Of a DNA stretch of 22,215 nucleotides, positions 1 to 5,642 are shown piece by piece. The notes below the pieces were generated by a model, which was not told the origin of the DNA, made no database searches, and saw only the letters and a list, made by a program, of their open reading frames with translations. The first letter of the stretch is position 1; every line of letters begins with the position of its first letter. Origin of the DNA: a virus; IMG/VR virus record IMGVR_UViG_3300022927_000138, positions 1-22,215 of that record. One strand, given 5' to 3'. The position numbers and the translations under genes are program-made.

Positions 1-177
1 GAAATACTCACACGCCTCACAGTATTCTTTGAAATACTTCACAGGAATGGTCGCCTTGATGGGCATCTTCCAATCATCCATACCATCAGTCAAGTAGTTG
101 AATCTATTCAATAAATTCTGATGGTTAATAGTCGCTGTCACAGCACTTACCTCAGTGGCAGTCATCTCTTTAGACAT
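1..177 (-). CDS. Partial hypothetical protein (N-terminal 59 residues)
   Basis: An open frame begins with ATG at 177 and reads MSKEMTATEVSAV without a stop to the window edge, so the C-terminus is missing. Its start lies against the TAA stop (177-179) of the upstream 78-aa gene, and the sequence GAGTTGC just upstream may serve as a weak ribosome-binding site. I see no recognisable domain in the visible part, which is mixed polar with several aromatic residues and an ACEYF segment at the edge. It is probably the second gene of the unit started by the promoter at 461-488. Confidence 0.6.
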   Translation of the reverse strand, partial: MSKEMTATEVSAVTATINHQNLLNRFNYLTDGMDDWKMPIKATIPVKYFKEYCEACEYF

Positions 178-413
178 TAAGCAACTCCTCTTACTAGTCT
201 CATTAAATCCTTATCAGCGTAATTACCAGATGAACACCAGTTCCTCATAGCAGAGCATTCAGTAGCGTTGTTTAGACACTCTAAGTTCATCGGGCAAGTA
301 TCACAAGGACATTCTCTTTTATTCTCTGGGCCATAGTGTACTTCAGTCTCAGAGAACTCACTCTTAGTACCTCTGCCGTTATACACTTCACTGTCATACC
401 AAATGTTTTCCAT
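177..413 (-). CDS. Small cysteine-rich protein, possible metal binding
   Basis: A 78-aa protein starting MENIWYDSEV. I prefer the ATG at 413 over the one at 419 because GAGAGG lies seven bases before it and practically touches the earlier one. The second half holds a cysteine cluster with CPCDTCPMNLEC followed by two further cysteines, so a small zinc or iron-sulfur site is possible; this is inference, as no family was recognised. It is the first gene behind a strong sigma70-type promoter at 461-488, so early expression is likely. Confidence 0.7.
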   Translation of the reverse strand: MENIWYDSEVYNGRGTKSEFSETEVHYGPENKRECPCDTCPMNLECLNNATECSAMRNWCSSGNYADKDLMRLVRGVA

Positions 414-460
414 AATCATTCCTCTCTAAAGTTAATCTCTTTTCTCACTCTACATAGCAT

Positions 461-488
461 ATTATACACGATGTCAAGAGATTGTCAA
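461..488 (-). promoter_or_regulatory. Sigma70-type early promoter P1
   Basis: On the minus strand TTGACA (483-488) is followed after 16 bases by a perfect TATAAT (461-466). A second TTGACA (472-477) lies inside the spacer, too close to the -10 to serve. The leader contains AGTGAGA (443-449), a box shared with the promoters near 1.0, 10.35 and 12.33 kb. It drives the cysteine-rich gene and whatever follows to the left. Confidence 0.8.
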
Positions 489-550
489 GTGTTTTTTGCA
501 TCTTTTTTCAAATTATTTTCGCCTGCTGTAACCGTTGACCCATAAGGGTT

Positions 551-952
551 TCAGACGGCCTGGTATGGTTTATCCCACTTACCAACACCCACACTCATGT
601 AATATGCAGTGTGAAAGTAGTCAGTTTGCGAATCGGAGTCGTCAAACCACAGATCACCCACACCAGCTTTAAAGGGAGCAGTCTTGATAATCTCCACAAT
701 CTTATCAAAGAAACCTTGATACTTACCATACCAATCTGTGTGATAATGGTTAATAGAAGTTTCCTCATTAATATTAATCACACGATCTTCACCCTTCATC
801 CACTGAGTAAAGACTTCAAACGCTGGGCCCTTCATTACATTCACGCAAACCTCATGGTGATGCCTCTTAGTCACAGAGAACTTATACTCTGGAAATTCTT
901 TTTTGAGTTCCTTGCGAATCGCAGCGACTTCTTCTGTTGAAATATATGCCAT
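551..952 (-). CDS. Hypothetical protein, LPD29-like N-terminus
   Basis: A 133-aa protein with a good ribosome-binding site (AAGGAGAG, about eight bases before the ATG). The N-terminus, ISTEEVAAIRKELKKEFPEY followed by KFSV, resembles the LPD29 domain found in large polyvalent proteins and phage/plasmid small proteins, where a helix is followed by a beta strand; this assignment is from memory of the pattern and tentative. The rest is rich in aromatics, His and Asp. The gene stands alone between promoter P2 (986-1014) and promoter P1 downstream, so it looks monocistronic. Confidence 0.65.
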   Translation of the reverse strand: MAYISTEEVAAIRKELKKEFPEYKFSVTKRHHHEVCVNVMKGPAFEVFTQWMKGEDRVININEETSINHYHTDWYGKYQGFFDKIVEIIKTAPFKAGVGDLWFDDSDSQTDYFHTAYYMSVGVGKWDKPYQAV

Positions 953-985
953 GTAACTCTCTCCTTAATCTCTCACTATACCTAT

Positions 986-1014
986 ATGTTACCATAACAA
1001 CTCAGTGGTGTCAA
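986..1014 (-). promoter_or_regulatory. Sigma70-type early promoter P2
   Basis: Minus strand: TTGACA (1009-1014), a 17-base spacer, then TAACAT (986-991). The -35 is preceded by CCGC, giving CGCTTGAC as in P6 and P7. The leader carries AGTGAGAG at 970-977. The promoter starts only about 13 bases after the T-tract of the terminator at 1027-1063, and it serves the 133-aa gene. Confidence 0.75.
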
Positions 1015-1026
1015 GCGGTATTTGAA

Positions 1027-1063
1027 AATAAAAAAAACCCTGTAAACTCAATGGCTTACAGGG
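1027..1063 (-). terminator. Rho-independent terminator T1
   Basis: On the minus strand CCCTGTAA (1056-1063, read in reverse) pairs with TTACAGGG (1038-1045) around a 10-base loop and is followed by a run of T (1037-1031). It ends the long leftward transcription unit whose last clear gene stops at 1275. The stem core CCCTGT/ACAGGG is the same as in the terminator at 12376-12399. Confidence 0.8.
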
Positions 1064-1274
1064 TGTATTTCTGTGAATTCTCTGTGGTTATCTGTGAATT
1101 TTTATGAAAATAATTGCGATTCGGGGGTGATTCGCTGTTGACTTTTGTGAATATCTGTGATATAATTTTCGGTCAGTCGGTCAATAACGGACTTTAATGC
1201 ACAAAGATTCATGTTTATTCACATCTTTATCGGAATCTTCCGTAAATCCCACGAAATCCCACATCGTCCCATAT
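1064..1274. other. Gene-poor gap with short TGTGA repeats
   Basis: The 322-base gap between the 133-aa gene and the 180-aa gene holds promoter P2, terminator T1 and this stretch. It contains recurring CTGTGAAT-like units (1071-1079, 1082-1090, 1092-1100, 1145-1154, 1155-1163), a tandem CGGTCAGTCGGTCA and a repeated AAATCCCAC. A plus-strand sigma70 promoter lies at 1138-1166. A minus-strand frame of 36 codons (1102-1212) exists but has no convincing ribosome-binding site. A small RNA or regulatory region is possible. Confidence 0.5.
1138..1166 (+). promoter_or_regulatory. Plus-strand sigma70-type promoter P3
   Basis: Plus strand: TTGACT (1138-1143), exactly 17 bases, then a perfect TATAAT (1161-1166). 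Initiation would fall near 1173. It points right, towards the 3' end of leftward genes, so the product would be a small RNA or an RNA antisense to the 180-aa gene ending at 1275. No plus-strand terminator or convincing plus-strand gene follows. Confidence 0.6.
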
Positions 1275-1817
1275 CTATTCCGCAAACAGTTGTTTCTCTC
1301 TATCTGTTATATCCTTACCGAATATTCTACCCACATTCATTGGTATTTCCTTTACTCTATCCATTACTCTCTTGGCTTTGAACTGTTTATTGATTGTTGG
1401 ATATTGTGTAATGGTATCATTATCTACTATGATTACCTTTGTTCTATTGTAATTCATGTATACCATATAGAAATTGTCTTGTAGGAACTTCTCTTTTCTA
1501 CCTAAGAAGTGTATCCATTTGTAATGAGGTGGCCAGTCATCCTTCCATTCACTCCATCTTTCTATATCGAATGTTGCAATTTCTTTCTTGTCTTTGTCTA
1601 ACAGTGCCATGTCTACTCCATATTGTCCATATGGGTGTAGTCTGAATGTGTCTGGTCTGTTAGATGTTCTTGAAACAAGGTATTCTTTAAGCTTTGGTGT
1701 GTTTGATACCATTGTTGCAAACATCTTTAGGTCTGTGGCATCATCAAAGGAGTCTGTTCGATCCTTATAGTTACCCCATGTATTCTTGTGTATTCTACTC
1801 ACTTGTTGCATCATCAT
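1275..1817 (-). CDS. Hypothetical protein (nuclease-like fold possible)
   Basis: A 180-aa protein beginning MMMQQVSRIHKN. The start at 1817 is chosen because GGAG lies six bases before it, whereas the upstream in-frame ATG at 1832 has none. The middle reads GVDMALLDKDKKEIATFDIE, then a Trp-rich stretch and FYMVYMNYNRTKVIIVDND. A strand carrying Asp followed by an acidic strand is compatible with a restriction-endonuclease-like fold, but I do not see a clean catalytic Lys, so the function is open. Its start overlaps the end of the 91-aa gene by 23 bases, and it is the last gene before terminator T1. Confidence 0.65.
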   Translation of the reverse strand: MMMQQVSRIHKNTWGNYKDRTDSFDDATDLKMFATMVSNTPKLKEYLVSRTSNRPDTFRLHPYGQYGVDMALLDKDKKEIATFDIERWSEWKDDWPPHYKWIHFLGRKEKFLQDNFYMVYMNYNRTKVIIVDNDTITQYPTINKQFKAKRVMDRVKEIPMNVGRIFGKDITDREKQLFAE

Positions 1818-2070
1818 TATCACTCCATTCATTTAATTTATGTACTTTACAGTGTGTGGTCATCATTCTATCCATATGAGCGTCTATGAGATGTGCAAAT
1901 CCATGTAGTGTGGTGTGTATATCATCTGATGTTGATGATACATACTGTCCATCATATAGTGCGTCAGCGTAGTTCTTGAGGATTGTGGCGAATGATCCTA
2001 TCTCCATTATCTCTTGTTCTACGTCATGGTGTGTCTTTTCAAATAGTTGGTTCATTGTTTGTGTGTCCAT
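1795..2070 (-). CDS. Hypothetical 91-aa protein
   Basis: A mostly helical acidic protein, MDTQTMNQLFEKTHHD onward, with many His and Met residues and no recognised domain. It sits in a chain of overlapping genes, overlapping the upstream 81-aa gene by 32 bases and the downstream 180-aa gene by 23. GGAATGG upstream may be its ribosome-binding site. It is likely translated by coupling from its neighbour. Function unknown. Confidence 0.6.
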   Translation of the reverse strand: MDTQTMNQLFEKTHHDVEQEIMEIGSFATILKNYADALYDGQYVSSTSDDIHTTLHGFAHLIDAHMDRMMTTHCKVHKLNEWSDNDDATSE

Positions 2071-2284
2071 ATTGCCATTCCACTACCGCAGCGGTGTTCC
2101 ATTTGTCAGCTTCATGCTGTGCATCTTCCTTATATCTAAACACCATGACAGGGTCTTGGTTTGTCCATGAGGAAGCGTCAGGACTTCTCTTTCTTAGATA
2201 ATCCCATTCACCAGAGTCTATCTCTAGGAAGATGGCATATTCCTTATCCTTGGTTGTCTGTTTTCTTACATGGGGTATACTCAT
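2039..2284 (-). CDS. Hypothetical 81-aa protein
   Basis: The protein starts MSIPHVRKQTTKDKEYAIF, with GGAG seven bases before the ATG. That GGAG sits inside the last codons of the 59-aa gene. Alternating charged and aromatic residues (FLEIDSGEWDYL, VMVFRYKEDAQHEADKWN) suggest a small alpha/beta domain of the kind seen in many short phage proteins. No family is recognised. The 3' end overlaps the 91-aa gene. Confidence 0.6.
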   Translation of the reverse strand: MSIPHVRKQTTKDKEYAIFLEIDSGEWDYLRKRSPDASSWTNQDPVMVFRYKEDAQHEADKWNTAAVVEWQYGHTNNEPTI

Positions 2285-2285
2285 A

Positions 2286-2465
2286 TCATATCTCCGGCGG
2301 TGTGTTATTCTTTATCCTTTGGCTCGTATTGACATAATCCAGTTTGTTTTCTTTGCAGTAGGTTCTTACCTTGATTGCAACAGCTTTGTTCTTTGTCAGT
2401 AGTACTATGCGTCCCTTTTTATTGTATAGTATCCACTTGTTTCTGCTTACCTCTATCAGTTTCAT
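2286..2465 (-). CDS. Small basic hypothetical protein (59 aa)
   Basis: A short reading frame, MKLIEVSRNKWILYNKKG at its start and NNTPPEI at its end. It fills what would otherwise be a hole between the SET-domain gene and the 81-aa gene. Its ATG overlaps the SET gene's TGA stop (ATGA), and its own stop is two bases from the next ATG, so it fits the coupled gene chain exactly. The composition is strongly basic (Lys/Arg), which could fit nucleic-acid contact. No family is recognised. Confidence 0.6.
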   Translation of the reverse strand: MKLIEVSRNKWILYNKKGRIVLLTKNKAVAIKVRTYCKENKLDYVNTSQRIKNNTPPEI

Positions 2466-2749
2466 TTCACTTCGTAAAAGGTGTATTCACAAGTCATCTC
2501 CTCGCCAGGCCATATATCCCTTGTCGCATACAGAAAGTAACGTGAATCCTTCTGTTTCTTTATCATGTTGGGATTGTCTGAATGGTTATAGAATGCACCC
2601 AGCGGGGTTCTTTCCAGCGTTTCCCCCCAATAGAAATGTGACTTACCTATCTCCGTACCTTCTGGTATCATCTTGACGCAAAAGAGGCCTAGTCCTTCTA
2701 TAGAACTTCTGCTGATTGTCACACTATCTGGTAGAGGTCTATAGGTCAT
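2462..2749 (-). CDS. SET-domain protein (putative protein lysine methyltransferase)
   Basis: A 95-aa protein that is essentially a bare SET domain. It shows SSIEGLGLFCVKMIPEGTEI near residues 15-34 (the SAM-binding G-x-G strand), YNHSDNPN at 54-61 (the NHS cofactor/knot motif), and ATRDIWPGEEMTCEY at about 75-89, ending in the catalytic Tyr strand. SET proteins methylate lysines using S-adenosylmethionine. Pre- and post-SET cysteine clusters are absent, as in other small microbial and viral SET proteins. The target is unknown; host DNA-binding or ribosomal proteins are a guess. Translationally coupled to the 59-aa gene. Confidence 0.82.
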   Translation of the reverse strand: MTYRPLPDSVTISRSSIEGLGLFCVKMIPEGTEIGKSHFYWGETLERTPLGAFYNHSDNPNMIKKQKDSRYFLYATRDIWPGEEMTCEYTFYEVK

Positions 2750-2987
2750 GTCTCTTCTTTATCCTGTTAATTAATCTCATCGCTTCTGGAAATTGTTTCA
2801 TTTCCTTTATGTCCTCTTCAAGTGATTCATATCGTAATAGTTCTAATAACACATCCAATTCCCTACGCATAAGGGGGTGTAGTGTCATACGAAAGGCCAT
2901 TACCTCATCATAAGACTCCATCGCCCATATGGCATCCATGAGTTTGTGCTGGTGAGGATTCAGTCCTTCTATTACTATTCTACTCAT
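2739..2987 (-). CDS. Hypothetical helical protein (82 aa)
   Basis: An almost wholly helical protein, MSRIVIEGLNPHQHKLMDAI onward, with leucine-rich and charged helices such as ELDVLLELLRYESLEEDIKE. No domain is recognised. It overlaps the coiled-coil gene upstream by 8 bases and the SET gene downstream by 11. GAGAG precedes the ATG at about six bases. A protein-protein contact role is possible but unproven. Confidence 0.6.
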   Translation of the reverse strand: MSRIVIEGLNPHQHKLMDAIWAMESYDEVMAFRMTLHPLMRRELDVLLELLRYESLEEDIKEMKQFPEAMRLINRIKKRHDL

Positions 2988-3222
2988 CTTTTCTCTCTTC
3001 TAATCTCTCATACATCTGCTCTCGTATGTCGATTACCTTGTTGTTGTGAATAATATCAATAATAGTCTGTGTCAGCTGTCGTTCTCTTCGCAGCCAAAAT
3101 AATCGTTCTTCAATCTTTTTGAGTTCAGTCTCGTAGAACTCTATTTCTTTTTCTTTTCGTAACCTCTGGTCGATAAGGTCGGTTATGAATATGATTCTTT
3201 TGTTGTCTCCACCTGTCTCCAT
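2980..3222 (-). CDS. Coiled-coil hypothetical protein (80 aa)
   Basis: A highly charged helix-former, with RLRKEKEIEFYETELKKIEE followed by RLFWLRRERQLTQ, which has heptad-like hydrophobic spacing typical of a coiled coil. No family is recognised. It overlaps the DUF465-like gene by 40 bases, and the ATG has no good Shine-Dalgarno sequence, so translation is probably coupled to its neighbour. Two adjacent short coiled-coil genes may encode interacting partners (inference). Confidence 0.55.
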   Translation of the reverse strand: METGGDNKRIIFITDLIDQRLRKEKEIEFYETELKKIEERLFWLRRERQLTQTIIDIIHNNKVIDIREQMYERLEERKDE

Positions 3223-3374
3223 AATTCTACTATTTCATCCTTCAGTGCAAGTTTTTCTTTCTTTAATTTGGATATGAATTGTTCTGGTGCTCTTTCTGCT
3301 TCTAGCGCTTCTACTCTTTGATGTAGGTTTTGGTGTTTCTTCTCTAGTATACGGGCTCTTTCACCAGCGTTCAT
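3183..3374 (-). CDS. DUF465/YdcH-like coiled-coil protein
   Basis: A 63-aa protein from MNAGERARILEKKHQNLHQR. The start at 3374 is chosen because AAGGAG lies six bases upstream; an in-frame ATG at 3401 would add nine residues and has only a weak site. The pattern LHQRVEALEAE, then KLKKEKLALKDEI, matches the DUF465 (YdcH) family of short bacterial and phage coiled-coil proteins. The function of that family is unknown. Overlaps the downstream coiled-coil gene. Confidence 0.68.
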   Translation of the reverse strand: MNAGERARILEKKHQNLHQRVEALEAERAPEQFISKLKKEKLALKDEIVELWRQVETTKESYS

Positions 3375-3384
3375 ATTCTTCTCC

Positions 3385-4017
3385 TTAATGTAATTTGACA
3401 TTTCCTGTCAGGTTGAAATCATCTAGGGAATATAGATGTAATAGTTTTATCTCAGGCGGCATCAGAAAGTCCTTGTCAAAGTTATCATCATGCACACCCT
3501 TGTTTACCTTGTTCACCAGACTGAATGCAAATGGTAACACAGGCAAATCGTACATTTGTAGAATGTCATATGCTGTTCTCATTGAATCACCAGAGTTGCA
3601 GATATCGTCCAACAACATAGTTGGCGTGTAATCTGGACAGCCCTCAATCCAATTGCGTAGTGCATATGTCTTTTGTTCTTTTCTTATGGAATATCCGTTT
3701 ATGTGTACACCGAATGCCTGCATGTAGATAGGAATTGCAGTAATCATTGGTGTTGATGCAGTCTCTAGTCCAGAGAGCTGGAAGTCAAAGTGTCCTACCT
3801 CTTCTGCAACCTTCTTCGCCCACATCTGTGTCATTGCACTCAGAAAGTCTGTGCGAAAAAGGCCATTCCGTAAATAGAATACCCATGTATATGTTGTGCC
3901 TGGGATTTTGCCAGGCAGAGTATTCCCCGGCTTCGTGCGAATAATACAATGTTCATCAATAAAGTCTCGTGTCTGTTGCCAGAGACTTTCATACTTTTCA
4001 TCACTAATAATGTCCAT
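3385..4017 (-). CDS. Phosphoribosyltransferase (orotate PRTase-like)
   Basis: A 210-aa type I phosphoribosyltransferase. The PRPP-binding loop is clear at about residues 134-145 (MLLDDICNSGDS). Upstream, SIRKEQKTY at about 110-118 matches the R-K-E-x-K segment of orotate phosphoribosyltransferases, and LETASTPMI resembles the preceding substrate strand. The likely reaction is transfer of ribose-5-phosphate from PRPP to a base, i.e. pyrimidine synthesis or salvage for phage DNA. Length is close to the usual 200-220 residues. GAGGG precedes the start. The gene follows promoter P4 (4167-4195). Confidence 0.78.
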   Translation of the reverse strand: MDIISDEKYESLWQQTRDFIDEHCIIRTKPGNTLPGKIPGTTYTWVFYLRNGLFRTDFLSAMTQMWAKKVAEEVGHFDFQLSGLETASTPMITAIPIYMQAFGVHINGYSIRKEQKTYALRNWIEGCPDYTPTMLLDDICNSGDSMRTAYDILQMYDLPVLPFAFSLVNKVNKGVHDDNFDKDFLMPPEIKLLHLYSLDDFNLTGNVKLH

Positions 4018-4165
4018 TCAATATTACCCTCAATATTATATAGGTCGGTATGGCTACAAGAACTGCCATAGTCAATCCACCGTTAAAAATTACTCCAAAC
4101 ACCATCACAAGAGACAGTGCGATTACCAACGATAGAATATCTGCATTATCAAAATCGTCTACCAT
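4004..4165 (-). CDS. Small two-helix membrane protein (53 aa)
   Basis: The frame starts MVDDFDNADI and then consists of two hydrophobic helices, LSLVIALSLVMVFGVIF and LTMAVLVAIPTYIILRVIL, separated by NGG, so it would be a small inner-membrane protein. It overlaps the PRTase gene by 14 bases. The start is doubtful: the -10 element of P4 (4167-4172) lies directly against the ATG, so transcripts from P4 would begin inside the gene, and only read-through RNA from the 475-aa gene would carry this start. Confidence 0.45.
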   Translation of the reverse strand: MVDDFDNADILSLVIALSLVMVFGVIFNGGLTMAVLVAIPTYIILRVILNGHY

Positions 4166-4166
4166 T

Positions 4167-4195
4167 ATAATACCCCATAACTAACTGATTGTCAA
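4167..4195 (-). promoter_or_regulatory. Sigma70-type promoter P4
   Basis: Minus strand: TTGACA (4190-4195), 17 bases, then TATTAT (4167-4172). It straddles the stop of the 475-aa gene and would start RNA near 4160. It can supply the PRTase-to-SET gene chain down to terminator T1 at 1.05 kb. Confidence 0.65.
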
Positions 4196-5619
4196 TATAA
4201 TTTTACAAAATAACTCGACTGATCTGTATCTGAACTGGCGTATCGAAACAGCTCTGTTGCGAACTCATTTCTCTGTTGTGCAGTACCACTCATCACTGCA
4301 TCTAAAAAGTTTAGACATATGATTTTACTGTTTGTGAAGTTAGATGACTGTGAAGATACTTGTGACATAAATTCATCCTTTGTCATCTCTGGTTGAGATG
4401 GTTTACTGTCCTTGTTATGTTTCTTGTATGCATCGTATAGTTTTTGGTTATAGTTGAAGGCGGGTTGTTTAATCTCTGATAGGAACTGACTTTCTGCTGT
4501 CTTACCAGACTTACCGTTGTAGATATCACTACCAAACACCTTCTTTGTATAGAAGTTGACGTTACCACCACCAATCTTACCCCCAGCAGCGGCCGCACCC
4601 TTAATCTCACCCTGCCATGATGTATCTCCACCAAAGGTTCTGAACTGTACCTCTTTACCAGAGATGCGAACATAAATGTCCTGTGAGTCAAAGAATTTAC
4701 CTGTCTTACCAAAACTCCAATTCTGCCATGTGTGTGTCTCTCGTGCAGCCATCAATTCTGGGGTAGAGAACTCTTGTAGTTTCGCTTCATTTGCTGTTGC
4801 AGCAATTCGTTTCAGTGAGATACCTAACAACGACACTGTACCAGTACCACTAACTCCACCACCAGCAAGACGCAATACCTCACCGTTCAGTTCACCCCAT
4901 GAATTGGTGAACTTCTCTAGTGGTTTTGCAGTGGGTTGAAGTGTACTCATCCAAATGTCGCCTGGGTTCCATTTGTCGTTTGAGAAAGAGCCAGGCGCCT
5001 GTGGTATCTCTGAATCTTTGTCTTTGTTGTGGCAATCTTGTTTTGCCTTGTATACATTACTCATAAAGGAAGAACCCCTATGAAAATAGACTGAACCAGA
5101 TACCCTACGGCCAAACTTCTCCCAAAGTTTGTTTGCAGTCTTGATATAAACGTCTGTCTCAATCCATGAGGCAGGGCCTTTATTGTATGCAGTGTCTAAG
5201 TTGATATCTGTCTTGGCGTACTGTGCAACTGATTTGAGGTCTGCAAACGAAACAGCAGTGACTTTCTTCTTTGCCTTGTTAAACACATATGCACAATAGA
5301 AACACTGTAACGATTCCGTCTTTGCAGTATCCTCTGCACCACCACCAGAACCAGCGCCACCACCAAAGTCACCATCCTTAAAGATTTGTGTTCTCTTTAC
5401 TGTCTTGAGCTCACCAGATGGTCGCCCTTTTTCGTAATAAGTGAGGGTTTCTGTTTTCTTGTCATAATCGACACCGACAATCTCCTTACCAGTTTTACTT
5501 GTAAGTCTAAACGTCTTTTTGTCTTTTATTTTAAGATCAAATATGTCTGGACGTTTGCTTCCAGCGTAATCACCGCTGGAAGCTATTTTTGTCATATCAG
5601 ATGATGATAGAGTTGCCAT
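4192..5619 (-). CDS. Large hypothetical protein (475 aa)
   Basis: No family is recognised with confidence. Visible features are: an N-terminal charged beta-rich region (about 20-82); a glycine-rich linker GGGAGSGGGAED at about 86-97; a CFYC pair at 106-109; a KWNPGDIWM segment at 216-224; a Gly-rich stretch with LLGISLKRIAA; and a C-terminal tail rich in Ser, Gln and Tyr. The linker and modular build suggest a two-part protein; a virion or injected protein is a guess. GGGAG lies six bases before the ATG but partly inside a hairpin (5622-5642). It follows the ParB-like gene and probably shares its promoter. Confidence 0.7.
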   Translation of the reverse strand: MATLSSSDMTKIASSGDYAGSKRPDIFDLKIKDKKTFRLTSKTGKEIVGVDYDKKTETLTYYEKGRPSGELKTVKRTQIFKDGDFGGGAGSGGGAEDTAKTESLQCFYCAYVFNKAKKKVTAVSFADLKSVAQYAKTDINLDTAYNKGPASWIETDVYIKTANKLWEKFGRRVSGSVYFHRGSSFMSNVYKAKQDCHNKDKDSEIPQAPGSFSNDKWNPGDIWMSTLQPTAKPLEKFTNSWGELNGEVLRLAGGGVSGTGTVSLLGISLKRIAATANEAKLQEFSTPELMAARETHTWQNWSFGKTGKFFDSQDIYVRISGKEVQFRTFGGDTSWQGEIKGAAAAGGKIGGGNVNFYTKKVFGSDIYNGKSGKTAESQFLSEIKQPAFNYNQKLYDAYKKHNKDSKPSQPEMTKDEFMSQVSSQSSNFTNSKIICLNFLDAVMSGTAQQRNEFATELFRYASSDTDQSSYFVKLY

Positions 5620-5621
5620 TT

Positions 5622-5642
5622 AATACTCCCTATAAGAGTATT
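5622..5642 (-). promoter_or_regulatory. Hairpin over the ribosome-binding site of the 475-aa gene
   Basis: AATACTC (5622-5628) and GAGTATT (5636-5642) form a perfect 7-bp inverted repeat with a 7-base loop. In the minus-strand RNA the second arm covers part of the GGGAG that precedes the ATG at 5619. It may lower translation of the 475-aa gene relative to the ParB-like gene. No T-tract follows, so it is not a terminator. Confidence 0.35.

Noticed and set aside
472-477. Second TTGACA near P1
   Set aside because: Only five bases from the TATAAT, too close to work with it; the TTGACA at 483-488 has the right spacing.
1102-1212. Minus-strand 36-codon frame (MNLCALKSVIDR...) in the gene-poor gap
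   Set aside because: No clear ribosome-binding site and it contains the repeats and the plus-strand promoter; too weak to list as a gene.
1197-1484. Plus-strand 95-codon frame downstream of promoter P3
   Set aside because: Most of it is antisense to the 180-aa gene, it has low-complexity Ile/Tyr/Ser composition and no good ribosome-binding site; the promoter more likely makes RNA only.
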